DNA of 64,000 nt, from positions 4,552,501-4,616,500 of the forward strand of contig CATNEN010000008.1 in the NCBI GenBank assembly GCA_950097015.1, written 5' to 3'. Source of the DNA: Macrostomum hystrix. Lineage: Eukaryota > Platyhelminthes > Macrostomidae. Under the pieces are notes generated by a model, which was not told the origin of the DNA, ran no database searches, and worked only from the letters and a program-made list of their open reading frames with translations. Below, one piece after another: positions 54,501 through 64,000 of this stretch; position 1 is the stretch's first letter, and every line of letters starts with the position of its first letter. The translations under genes were made by a program, and so were the position numbers.

Positions 54501-56112
54501 ATACGCGACACATCGGAAAATGGTCCTGCAATAGCCTCATGGATGAAACTAACGATAGCATACTACTGCAGTACTACAGTGAGTAGGGTGCAATGCAGGG
54601 AACGCTTTGCTTTGCTTTCTAAAAACTTCAGGTTGAAAAACTTCAGGTTGAAAAACTTCAGGTTGAAAAACTTCAGGTTGAAAAACTACAGGTTGAAAAA
54701 CTTCAGGTTGAAAAACTTCAGGTTGAAAAACTTCAGGTTGAAAAACTTCAGGTTGAAAAACTTCAGGTTGAAAAACTACAGGTTGAAAAATCTTTATTTG
54801 AAAATTTCTCTAAACATTTGAACAGTTAATATCGATTGCTATATTTAGACTACCAATTTCCACAGAGGTACTTCCACAAAACAGTCTCGTCTTAGCTAGC
54901 TGGGATCCGATGATGTTTGAGAACAGCTCAAGCCAAAATGGCTCCCAAACGAATCGATTCGAGTGCTTCACCAAGGAGCGAGTCATCCCGCCGGCAAGGC
55001 TGAGCTTCTACCTTGGCAGAATCGAACTCGGGACCAACCAGACGGTGTATCCTGTTGACTTTTTGTCCGAAAATCAGCACTCCACACAGCTAAGCATGTT
55101 TGTGCTCAACCAGACAGGAGCTACGGCAACTCCACCGAGAAAGGATATGACTTGTGAGTCTGAAATTTCATTTATCTAACATGATCCTAGCTATCTAACA
55201 TGGCCCTAAATATCTAACATTGTCTTAAGTATCTAACATGATCCTAAGTATCTAACGTGATCCTGAGTATCTAACATGATCCCAAGTATCTAACGTGATC
55301 CTGAGTATCTAACGTGATCCTAAGTATCTAACATGATCCTGAGTATCTAACGTGATCCTGAGTATCTAACGTGATCCTAAGTATCTAACATGATCCTAAG
55401 TATCTAACGTGATCCTAAGTATCTAACATGATCCTAAGTATCTAACATGATCCTAAGTATCTAACGTGATCCTGAGTATCTAACGTGATCCTGAGTATCT
55501 AACGTGATCCTAAGTATCTAACGTGATCCTAAGTATCTAACATGATCCTAAGTATCTAACGTGATCCTGAGTATCTAACATGATCCTAAATATCTAACAT
55601 GATCCTAAGTATCTAACATTATGATCCTAAGTATCCAACGTGATCCTGAGTATCTAACATGATCCTAAGTATCTAACGTGATCCTAAGTATCTAACGTGA
55701 TCCTGAGTATCTAACATGATCCTGAGTATCTAACGTGATCCTAAGTATCTAACGTGATCCTGAGTATCTAACATGATCCTAAATATCTAACATGATCCTA
55801 AATATCCAACACAATATTGACACTGAAACACGGTCCCACACATCAGTGAATCAGCAGCTCCTGGCAACTAATCGAGTGCTCAATCTGAGACTTCGGCAAA
55901 ACTATAGCGGCCTGACTCTGAGCTGCTCAGCTACCCAGGACCTGTCGGACAGTTACGAGAAGGCCAGCAGTGCGATTGAAATTCTGTTTCCCAAAATCCC
56001 AACGGATGATGGTGAGAATTAAGCGTCTGCTCTGAATTTTTCTGTCTCATATTTTGACTAAATTATAGCAAGCAATTACATTGAGTATCCAATGTCAACT
56101 TTTGGTAACTAA
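51524..56112 (+). CDS. Two-Ig-domain surface or secreted protein, paralogue 1
   Basis: Exons 51524-51632, 53457-53629, 54326-54578, 54866-55153 and 55847-56011, plus a weakly supported last exon 56069-56112; about 343 residues. Exon 1 encodes a basic start and a hydrophobic signal segment (LVVIILLQLFIVFTG). Exons 2-3 form one Ig-like domain, its disulfide Cys in WQFACRW and HIGKWSCNS. Exons 4-5 form a second (NRFECFTKERVIPPARLSFY, then GLTLSCSATQ). Exon structure and phases match paralogue 2 exactly, and residues such as DSILLQYY and FECFT..RVIPPARL are shared. I do not recognise the family beyond Ig superfamily. No hydrophobic C-terminal exon like that of paralogue 2 was found; the proposed last exon (SNYIEYPMSTFGN, stop) would make it secreted. 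Confidence 0.72.
51740..53355 (+). repeat. 16-bp minisatellite in intron 1 of Ig paralogue 1
   Basis: About 100 units close to AGAAGGATAGACTCAA, with GAACTC, CTCGAAG and CTCCAAG variants. Confidence 0.95.
53770..54205 (+). repeat. 20-bp minisatellite in intron 2 of Ig paralogue 1
   Basis: Units GTCTAACAGGTAGCATCCAA, the first eight with ACTAGA in place of ATCCAA. Confidence 0.95.
54625..54790 (+). repeat. 15-bp minisatellite in intron 3 of Ig paralogue 1
   Basis: Eleven units of AAAAACTTCAGGTTG, two with CTACAGG, starting about 45 nt after the splice donor. Confidence 0.94.
55165..55810 (+). repeat. 19-bp minisatellite in intron 4 of Ig paralogue 1
   Basis: Units TATCTAACATGATCCTAAG, with ACGTG and CTGAG variants, starting about 12 nt after the donor at 55154. 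Confidence 0.95.
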
Positions 56113-56531
56113 CGTCAGCTTTTCCGAAAGAAAACCTGTAGATTGAAGAAATTGATGGACAATTGCATTTACTGTTTTCAACCAGATAAAAAAATATAAT
56201 GACCCTTAAATTAATGTAGTTGCAGTCCGATTACACCTGAAGTATATAAATACATACATACATAAATGCTAATAAGCAGGCACAGGTGTATCGTTTCCTT
56301 TCAAGTCTTATTCGCCTGGGCTGTATGCAGACATGAGAAAACATGCCATGCATTTTTCGTTGCTAATGTAAACAAACACTTGGTTGCGTCGCAACGGCAG
56401 TGTGAAGAGGTAAGGAAAGATTTTCGATGGTCTAAAAGGAATGCTCCGGCTGAAGTTTATTGAGAGTTGGCCGTCCCGATCAAGTTGTGTCTTAACTTTC
56501 CTGTGAGTCTTGTTTCGTTAGAAGAAGCACC
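56113..56531 (+). other. Spacer between the two Ig paralogues
   Basis: Short AT-rich spacer with TATAAATACATACATACATA near 56243-56262, a possible TATA region for paralogue 2 about 280 bp before its ATG. No further exon of paralogue 1 was recognised here. Confidence 0.4.
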
Positions 56532-59500
56532 ATGCGTTACACACTGATGTCACTGATGTGGCTTATGGCATTCTTATTAATTAGCCAACTGGGTAAGTAA
56601 TGCTCAACAATTTCCAGTTCAACCTGTGAAATTAGACGCTGTAAAGTCTCCTATCTCAGCAGTGTGATTAGACGTTGTGAAGTCTCTAATCTCAGCAGTG
56701 TGATTAGACGCTGTAAAGTCTCCTATCTCAGCAGTGTGATTAGACGTTGTGAAGTCTCTAATCTCAGCAGTGTGATTCGACGTTGTGAAGTCTCTAATCT
56801 CAGCAGTGTGATTAGACGTTGTGAAGTCTCTAATCTCAGCAGTGTGATTAGACGTTGTGAAGTCTCTAATCTCAGCAGTGTGATTCGACGTTGTGAAGTC
56901 TCTAATCTCAGCAGTGTGATTCGACGCTGTGAATTCTCTAATCTCAGCATTGTGATTAGACGTTGTGAAGTCTCTAATCTCAGCAGTGTGATTCGACGTT
57001 GTGAAGTCTCTAATCTCAGCAGTGTGATTAGACGTTGTGAAGTCTCTAATCTCAGCAGTGTGATTCGACGTTGTGAAGTCTCTAATCTCAGCAGTGTGAT
57101 TAGACGTTGTGAAGTCTCTAATCTCAGCAGTGTGATTCGACGTGAAATTTCGAGCTTATGAAGGAGAGTGTTGTTTAACGATATGAAATTTCGGGTTTGT
57201 GAAGCGGCCCCAATCGTTGCTCAGTATTGTATTGTAAATGGTCTCCAACTGCAGATGAGATCATGGCGGAGCCGGTTCTAAGCATCGAAGGCATGTACGT
57301 CAGGAACTACCGAACCGCGCCAAACACCATCGAGATGCGTCACGACAGCCGGTGGAAGTTCGCGTGCTATTGGAACAGACGGAATGCTAGCCAGAATCCC
57401 CTATTGGCTATCAGTGTTCCGGTGAGCCAGTAGGGAGCAATTAGGACTCTAATGCTCAAACTGATGTTGACTTTGTAGTCTCACTGAAAATTGCCGCTCG
57501 CACTTCAGTCCCAGATTGGCGGTCAGATCAACTGTCAGTTCAGCATGGCTGGCCGGCCGCCCCAGTGCATCCCGTCCAGCGTGCAATTCCCCGCGAGCAA
57601 CGGCAACCAGAACCCGCTGAGCTCTAACATCACCTGCGTAGAGACTGGCAACAGTCTCAGCTGCTCCATTAACTTGGAGGGCTTCAACTCACATCATATT
57701 GGTCTGTGGTCTTGTCGGAGCATTTCGGATGCAAGAAACGACAGCATCCTGCTGCAGTACTACGGTTGGTGCCTTTAACTGATTGGTTACTTATGCTGAA
57801 CAGGACATTGTAGGACAGTATTTGGAGCTTAGGACTTTTGACCGAGAGGTCAGGAGTTCGAATTTCAGCGCATGGGGAGCTATTTGAATCCTTAGCTCAC
57901 TGAATAAGGGACAACTAAAATAGTACGACGCGATACTTAAAATCTTAAGATAATTTAGTAACAGTAGAAAGCCCACATTTTTTTCATTATTCTTTATCTC
58001 GCAAAATATTCTGCCGATCGCCATAGAACCACAAAACATGGGCATCCTCGAGATATTCAAAGATTCTCGTCGAAGTGTCTGCAGTGGCTAAAACCACTGA
58101 CGTCGGACGGCTTTGAAAATTAGTTCATCGTAAATGGCGGAAAATTTGAATCCGTATTTTGACTTTTTATTTGAAATTTCCCTAGGGGAAAATTAGCGTG
58201 GTCGTTCTACTGTTAAAGGCCGCCTTTCGAAATGGTTTTACTTATTAACGTATGTACGTATAGAAAGACACTTTTCTCGCTGGGACCTTCAGAGTTGATA
58301 GACTAGACAGACTTAATGCAACATGCGTACCGAGTTAGACTAACGATTTGAAAATATCCGAGCGATGTTACCATTGTTGGAATACACACAGACCGCGGAG
58401 ACAAGGCAAAACAATACGAGTAACAATAGTTGCAGGAGGGCTGCAGGCAATGGCACATCATTTGGTGACACTAGACCCGCAGCCAGCGAGGAGGCAATTC
58501 TGCCCATTTCGCTGACTCCTGAGCACACACGCACACAGATGCCGTATGCAGACACACGCTGACACAGGTGTGTACATCTGCCCTGCCTTTCCCATTGTAA
58601 TGGGCGTAAATGGCACGACATGCTCCCAAGCCTTCTCTCCGCGGCTGCGACCCAACAATGGGACCTCGATGCAGAATCTAGCTCAGGGACATTGGCGCGT
58701 GAGGCAATACCAAGCGATAAGCGCTCTGTCACTCGCCCCCTGAGAAAGAAGGCTTGGAAGCTTGTCGAGAAATTTACACCCTCAAAGACCGAGAGTGTAC
58801 ACTGTCTGAGGATGAGAAAGTCAGGGCAGATGTTCACACCTGTGAGTGTGTTGGCTGCTGTACATATCTGGCTTAACTCGGTCAGGTGAAATTTCTATGT
58901 ACTTCTATGAAGCCGGAATGCCCGAATTGCAGACTTGCTGACCGAGGCGCATCTCGAGCTGGCCAGCTGGGACCCGATCGAGCCCACGAATGAGACAGGC
59001 TCAACTGACAACTCAACACTCGGCAACCGATTCGAATGCTTCACGACTAGGCCGGTCATTCCACCTGCTCGATTGGCTTTCTACCTGGGCGGAGTGGAGC
59101 TGACGCCTGAGCAGACCAGATACCCTGTGGAGTGGCTGGGAGACACTGACTACTCGCAGGAGCCGAGAATGTACACGCTGAACGCTACCATGACTGCACT
59201 GATTTCACCAACAGGATATCTGAGCCGTGAGCAGCCATTTCTCTGCAATTTTTGCTTAAGGGTAGAATTGCGGCAATTTAATTTATTCCTCTTAAAGGAA
59301 ATCTGTCGCTGAGCCTGAGTTTGATTCCGCGGCGAGGCCACATTCATTTGTCGTGCAATTTGCGCTCTTGAGGGCCAACCTCCAAAGCACAGTGAGAGTG
59401 TACACTGCCTGATGACGAGAAAGTCAGTGCAGATGTACACACCTGTGTCAGCGTGTGTCTGCATACGGTATCTGTGTGCGTGTGTGCTCAGGAGTCAGCG

Positions 59501-60471
59501 AAATGGGCAGAATTGCCTCCTCGCTGGCTGCGGGTCTCGTGTCACTAAATGATGTGCCATTGCCCGCAGCCCTCCTGCAGTTATTCTTTTTGTTAGTTTG
59601 AGCTTTTAGGATGTTTTTAATTTTCTTTTAAGTAAATAAGTAATCTAAGTAAATTAAGTAATCTAAGTAAATTAAGTAATTAAGTAAATTAAGTAAATTA
59701 ATTTCTACATTTTTGTCCGAATCCTCCGGCAGTGAACCAGCAGAAGCTGTTCAGCAATCGAGTCCTGCGCATGCGACTCAGGCGCAGCTACAACAGCCTG
59801 CTGCTGGAGTGCCGGGCTACTCAGGAACTCATCGTGTCCTCCGTGGCTTCGGTCAGGAGTATCATGCTTCACCTGGGTATGCACTTGCGAAGGCCTACAG
59901 TAGAAAGTCCACGAGGCTGTTTCAAATAATGAAAATGAAAATCCTGAACACAGACTAAAGTTTTCCGCTCTATCCGATGAAACATCGTCATCGTCGGGAT
60001 ATTCAACGATTCTCGTCGGGGTGTCTGGTGGCAAAAACCACTAATGAAGTCATAATTTTTCTGCTCGCAAAATTTCATCATGTAACCATGTCGGCTATCA
60101 AAGTTTCAAGTCAGGAGTGAAACGCGAATAACCACCTAATTTACATGAAACTGTAGCTTTTTTGATGTTTTCGATGTTTTCAATTAAAAGTTGTTTTATT
60201 AGGATAGAGCAGAAAATTTCAGCTACTGCTCAGCATTTTCATGTCGATTGGTTGGAAAAATGTAAATGTCCCTCGTGGTCTCTCTCTCTCTCTCGGTTAA
60301 CTTATGTCAACCGATGAAACTTTTCGGTTTTCCCTGAAAAAATCCACCGCCATTCCAGACCCGAAGGGAAGCAACTCAAATTCGAGTCCTCGCGGCAACA
60401 AAGGATGCAGTCTTCCATGGCTCCTGGGTCTTTTCGCGACAATTTTGGCTGCAAAAGTGCGCTTAATTTAG
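56532..60471 (+). CDS. Two-Ig-domain, probably GPI-anchored protein, paralogue 2
   Basis: Exons 56532-56592, 57255-57421, 57509-57764, 58933-59226, 59733-59876 and 60359-60471; 1035 nt, 344 residues, phases consistent. Exon 1 is a clean signal peptide (SLMWLMAFLLISQL). The first Ig-like domain has WKFACYWNRR and IGLWSCRS, plus extra Cys pairs (INCQFS, QCIPSS, ITCVE, LSCSIN). The second has NRFECFTTRPVIPPARLAFY and NSLLLECRATQEL. Potential N-glycosylation sites (NET, NST, NAT) are frequent. The last exon encodes a short hydrophilic linker, then GCSLPWLLGLFATILAA and stop, which is the form of a GPI-attachment signal. Family not recognised beyond Ig superfamily; a cell-surface recognition role is inference. 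The donor of exon 3 reads GTTGGT. The exon 5 donor could shift by a base. Confidence 0.76.
56640..57155 (+). repeat. 36-bp minisatellite in intron 1 of Ig paralogue 2
   Basis: About 14 units containing TCTCAGCAGTGTGATTAGAC and GTTGTGAAGTCTCTAA. Because 36 is a multiple of three, a 165-codon frame stays open across it, without coding support. Confidence 0.94.
58040..58095 (+). repeat. Dispersed repeat containing GATATTCAAAGATTCTCGTC
   Basis: CGAGATATTCAAAGATTCTC followed by GTCGAAGTGTCTGCAGTGGC. A close match occurs at 59990-60045 and a shorter one near 60611-60640, all around Ig paralogue 2. Probably fragments of an interspersed element; full boundaries not determined. Confidence 0.45.
58395..58740 (-). 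mobile_element. tRNA-derived SINE, copy C, minus orientation
   Basis: Reverse complement of the SINE family. The tRNA-like head is at the high-coordinate end (GAGTGACAGAGCGC). The body contains CCAAGCCTTCTCTCCGCGGC, GGTGTGTACATCTGCCCTGC and TCGCTGACTCCTGAGCACAC as read on the plus strand. The 3' end is CTGCAGCCCTCCTGCAACTA on the minus strand. Probably the most complete copy here. Confidence 0.72.
58738..58860 (+). mobile_element. tRNA-derived SINE, copy D, partial
   Basis: Plus-oriented body fragment: AGAAGGCTTGGAAGCTTGTC, GAGTGTACACTGTCTGAGGA, GTCAGGGCAGATGTTCACAC. It abuts copy C head to head in intron 3 of Ig paralogue 2. Confidence 0.68.
59296..59600 (+). mobile_element. tRNA-derived SINE, copy E
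   Basis: Plus-oriented copy in intron 4 of Ig paralogue 2: B-box-like GTTTGATTCCGCGGC, TTCATTTGTCGTGCAATTTG, GTGAGAGTGTACACTGCCTG, GTGCTCAGGAGTCAGCGAAA, GCAGCCCTCCTGCAGTTATT. A short TAAGTAAATTAAG simple repeat (59630-59700) follows. Confidence 0.72.
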
Positions 60472-60781
60472 GCTCGTAGCAGTTTGCTCACGAAACAATT
60501 TCATATAATATTCACTTTCTTACGAGTTTAGAAGTGCTTATGTAATATCTTACGCTACTTAGCATGCATGTACTAACGTGGAGGGACTCTTTTGTCGCTA
60601 GCCTAACAGAACGTCGAGATATTCAACGATTCTTAATGAAGGTCCCACTTTTTCCTTAAGCGCTATTAATAGCAACAGCAATAAGTAGAACTAACAACTA
60701 GCCCAGTTGGGTCAGATGGCAAAGCCGAAGCTGTGTACAGCGGTTCAGTCCGTGGACTTGGGAGTTAAGGCTGGGTAAACT

Positions 60782-60845
60782 GAGATTCGAACTCCCGACC
60801 TGTGGTTCAGAAGTCCGAAGTTCTATCCACTAGGCTACAAGCAAG
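60782..60845 (-). repeat. tRNA-like sequence (tRNA pseudogene or SINE head)
   Basis: Minus strand: TAGCCTAGTGGATAGAAC (A-box region), a TTCTGAA loop that would give anticodon CUG, and TCGGGAGTTCGAATCTCAG (B box with T-arm pairing). The anticodon stem is poorly paired, so a functional tRNA is unlikely. Confidence 0.45.
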
Positions 60846-61560
60846 ATCCCCGGGACTTTGGAAAGATATTTCGGTAGTGTTAGTATAGGCTTGATGAGCG
60901 ATTGGATTTAACAGTGCTGTCATTAACTGTAAACAATTAGGTGTAAAAGCTGGTTTAGTTAAGTAAGATTTTTGGATTTGAACTTTTATTTGAATATCCC
61001 GAACTCCTTTGTTTGACGCAGGCGCCGACAATAGGAGCAACAATGTTAATAACTCGTATTAGCAGTTACACATAGTAGAAATTCTATGTGAAGTTTTCTT
61101 TATATTCTTATTTACTCGAGCTGCTTAGCTGATTCCTCTGTTCATGTTTATAACATTACAGTAACTAATTCGTATGTTCCGGTACAATGAACAAGTTTCC
61201 TTCAATTATCTGTTATTTCTTATTCAAACTCACTATATTTATTCCCAAAGAGTAATACAAGCAACCCGAACTAAAGTCATAAAAAACAGCTTACGTCCTA
61301 CAACAAATAAAATGCTCCACTCGTTTTGAATGTCCTTTTCATTGAATAAAATAATTGCACCTTTTGTCATCGAAGCAACGAAAGTATATTGTTTCAACAC
61401 AGTAGCTGTGAACTCCGCTTGTGAATTGGTAGCAAGTTCATGTGTTTATTTAGGCCCCAATTTTGGGGGTATTTTAAGTGCACAATCTCAAAATGTTCTT
61501 TGGGAGGTGGTCAACACATACATTACAACATGGTAGATCGGCAATATTGAAGCCAATGAG
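60846..61560. other. AT-rich spacer before the satellite
   Basis: Unique AT-rich sequence after Ig paralogue 2; no gene recognised. Confidence 0.4.
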
Positions 61561-61574
61561 CCACAAACAAATAT

Positions 61575-63510
61575 AAAAGAACCAAATGTCACAGAATGGC
61601 CATAAGGAGGTGGTGGACAAACTCATAAAAACAACAAAGCCAGATTGTCACAGAATGGCCATAAGGAGGTGGTGGACAAACTCATAAAAACAACAAAGCC
61701 AGATTGTCACAGAATGGCCATAAGGAGGTGGTGGACAAACTCATAAAAACAACAAAGCCAGATTGTCACAGAATGGCCATAAGGAGGTGGTGGACAAACT
61801 CATAAAAACACCAAAGCCAGATTGTCACAGAATGGCCATAAGGAGGTCGTCCACAAACTCATAAAAACACCAAAGCCAGATTGTCACAGAATGGCCATAA
61901 GGAGGTCGTCGACAAACTCATAAAAACACCAAAGCCAGATTGTCACAGAATGGCCATAAGGAGGTCGTCCACAAACTCATAAAAACACCAAATCCAGATT
62001 GTCACAGAATGGCCATAAGGACGTCGTCGACAAACTCATAAAAACAACAAAGCCAGATTGTCACAGAATGGCCATAAGGACGTCGTCCACAAACTCATAA
62101 AAACACCAAAGCCAGATTGTCACAGAATGGCCATAAGGACGTCGTCCACAAACTCATAAAAACACTAAAGCCAACATGATTAAAAGGCAATATTGAAGCC
62201 ATTGACCTACAAACAAATATAAAAGTACATAATGTCCCAAAATGGCCATAAGGACGTCGTCGACACAACCATCAAGACACGAAGCATTATATACTGACGT
62301 CAGGTCGATCAGCAAAGCAAGAGCTGACGTAAATCTTCAAAGAAATACTGGAAAGCCTTTGTTGCAGAATTGACAAAAGACTATTTTGAACAGAAATATC
62401 TATATTAAAAAATTGCAACGAAAATATTTTAGGACGAATGATTACGTTTCGAGCGGATGTTAAACTTCCATCATGCAACAGAGAGGTGGGGAATATTTCA
62501 TTTTGCGATGTTACACATGGCTGCCACAATTATAAAACATCTATCAATATTATTTACGAATGAATCATTTTTCCAAAACCGATCATAGTGAAACTGGTCA
62601 AAACTGATATGGAGACAGAGTTATCAATGACACGAATTAGTTCCAGGCATCAAAACACTATGATTGTTATGGTGGCCATATCAAACATGATAGTCCGGTA
62701 ACAAGGAACTCTTTGACGCAATAACATATGTAAGAGAACCTGAATGATACAAAATGGCCATAAGGAGGTGGTCGAGAAACTCTTATAATAAATCCAAAGC
62801 CAGATTGTCACAGAATGTCCATAAGGACGTCGTCGACAAACTCACAAAAACAACAAAGCCAGATTGTCACAGAATGGCCATAAGGACGTCGACAAACTCA
62901 TAAAAACACCAAAGCCAGAGTGTCACAGAATGGCCATAAGGACGTCGTCGACAAACTCACAAAAACACCAAAGCCAGAGTGTCACAGAATGGCCATAAGG
63001 ACGTCGTCGACAAACTCACAAAAACACCAAAGCCAGATTGTCACAGAATGGCCATAAGGACGTCGTCGACAAACTCATAAAAACACCAAAGCCAGATTGT
63101 CACAGAATGGCCATAAGGACGTCGTCGACAAACTCATAAAAACACCAAAGCCAGATTGTCACAGAATGGCTATAAGGACGTCGTCGACAAACTCATAAAA
63201 ACACCAAAGCCAGATTGTCACAGAATGGCCATAAGGACGTCGTCGACAAACTCATAAAAACACCAAAGCCAGATTGTCACAGAATGGCCATAAGGAGGTC
63301 GTCCACAAACTCATAAAAACACCAAATCCAGATTGTCACAGAATGGCTATAAGGACGTCGTCGACAAACTCATAAAAACACCAAAGCCAGATTGTCACAG
63401 AATGGGCATAAGGACGTCGTCGACAAACTCATAAAAACACCAAAGCCAGATTGTCACAGAATGGCCATAAGGACGTCGTCCACAAACTCATAAAAACACC
63501 AAAGCCAACA
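61575..63510 (+). repeat. 59-bp satellite with higher-order structure
   Basis: Units of 59 bp containing AGATTGTCACAGAATGGCCA, TAAGGACGTCGTCGACAAAC and TCATAAAAACACCAAAGCC. Early copies carry GGAGGTGGTGG, later ones GGACGTCGTCG. About ten units at 61590-62170 and about twelve at 62810-63500, separated by a non-tandem block. Confidence 0.94.
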
Positions 63511-64000
63511 TGATTAAAAGGCAATATTGAAGCCATTGACCTACAAACAAATATAAAAGTACATAATGTCCCAAAATGGCCATAAGGAGGTCGTCGACAC
63601 AACCATCAGGACACGAAGCATTATATACTGACGTCAGGTCGATCAGCAAAGCAAGAGCTGACGTAAATCTTCAAAGAAATACTGGAAAGCCTTTGTTGCA
63701 GAATTGACAAAAGACTATTTTGAACAGAAATATCTATATTAAAAAATTGCAACGAAAATATTTTAGGACGAATGATTACGTTTCGAGCGGATGTTAAACT
63801 TCCATCATGCAACAGAGAGGTGGGGAATATTTCATTTTGCGATGTTACACATGGCTGCCACAATTATAAAACATCTATCAATATTATTTACGAATGAATC
63901 ATTTTTCCAAAACCGATCATAGTGAAACTGGTCAAAACTGATATGGAGACAGAGTTATCAATGACACGAATTAGTTCCAGGCATCAAAACACTATGATTG
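62165..64000 (+). repeat. 1.33-kb higher-order repeat, running off the window
   Basis: The non-satellite block at about 62165-62680 (from CAACATGATTAAAAGGCAAT onward) recurs at about 63500-64000 with almost no change, an offset of about 1334 bp. The 62287-62529 and 63621-63863 parts encode identical translations. The full unit is thus one unique block plus an array of 59-bp units. Confidence 0.92.

Noticed and set aside
56664..57161. 165-codon frame of 12-residue repeats (IRRCEVSNLSSV)
   Set aside because: Created by a 36-bp intronic array; a phase-matched splice (56592 to 57255) skips it.
60782..60845. Functional tRNA-Gln gene
   Set aside because: The loop would give CUG, but the anticodon stem does not pair and the acceptor ends are not complementary.
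62287..63863. Two identical 80-codon minus-strand frames as a duplicated gene
   Set aside because: They lie in the repeated block of a satellite unit, are short, and show no domain. Identity reflects the 1.33-kb repeat.

Overview
The window is eukaryotic nuclear DNA from an invertebrate animal. Genes are split by GT-AG introns, exons are GC-rich at third positions, spacers are AT-rich, tRNA-derived SINE-like repeats occur, and the families present are animal ones (anosmin, BTB-Kelch, SMPD4, RhoGAP, Ig superfamily). The dense tandem repeats, short introns of about 70-90 nt and the gene set would suit a lophotrochozoan, possibly a free-living flatworm. That placement is inference only; nothing seen fixes the species.

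Layout. About 1-11 kb (+): the 3' nine exons of an anosmin-1-like gene (WAP plus FN3 domains, hydrophobic C-terminal tail), its 5' end lying outside the window. 12.85-13.74 kb (-): ISCU, the mitochondrial Fe-S scaffold, in two exons. 16.06-19.51 kb (-): a five-exon BTB-BACK-Kelch protein. 21.28-25.03 kb (-): an SMPD4 (neutral sphingomyelinase 3) homologue. 27.2-27.8 kb (+): a small two-membrane-segment protein of unknown family. 29.98-49.06 kb (-): an eight-exon RhoGAP gene with a polyglutamine C-terminal exon. One of its introns holds a broken non-LTR retrotransposon inserted in a CAG microsatellite. 51.5-56.1 and 56.5-60.5 kb (+): two tandem paralogues of a two-Ig-domain surface or secreted protein. 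61.5-64 kb: a 59-bp satellite with a 1.33-kb higher-order repeat. The multi-exon models were assembled by hand from splice sites. For ISCU, Kelch, SMPD4, RhoGAP and both Ig genes the exon lengths add up to a whole number of codons.

The dominant feature is tandem repetition. Almost every long intron and most spacers carry their own minisatellite (units about 10-59 bp), often starting within 10-35 nt of the 5' splice site. Most very long open frames in the window are artefacts of arrays whose unit is a multiple of three.

The most unusual item is the retrotransposon at about 36.6-39.45 kb. Just before its endonuclease domain it encodes a peptide identical to the last ten residues of ubiquitin, ending in Gly-Gly, with ubiquitin-like sequence upstream in a shifted frame. 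It is flanked on both sides by CAG repeats, suggesting a microsatellite-targeted element whose ORF2 protein was made as a ubiquitin fusion. The genes otherwise look like unrelated neighbours; only the Ig pair is a local gene family.
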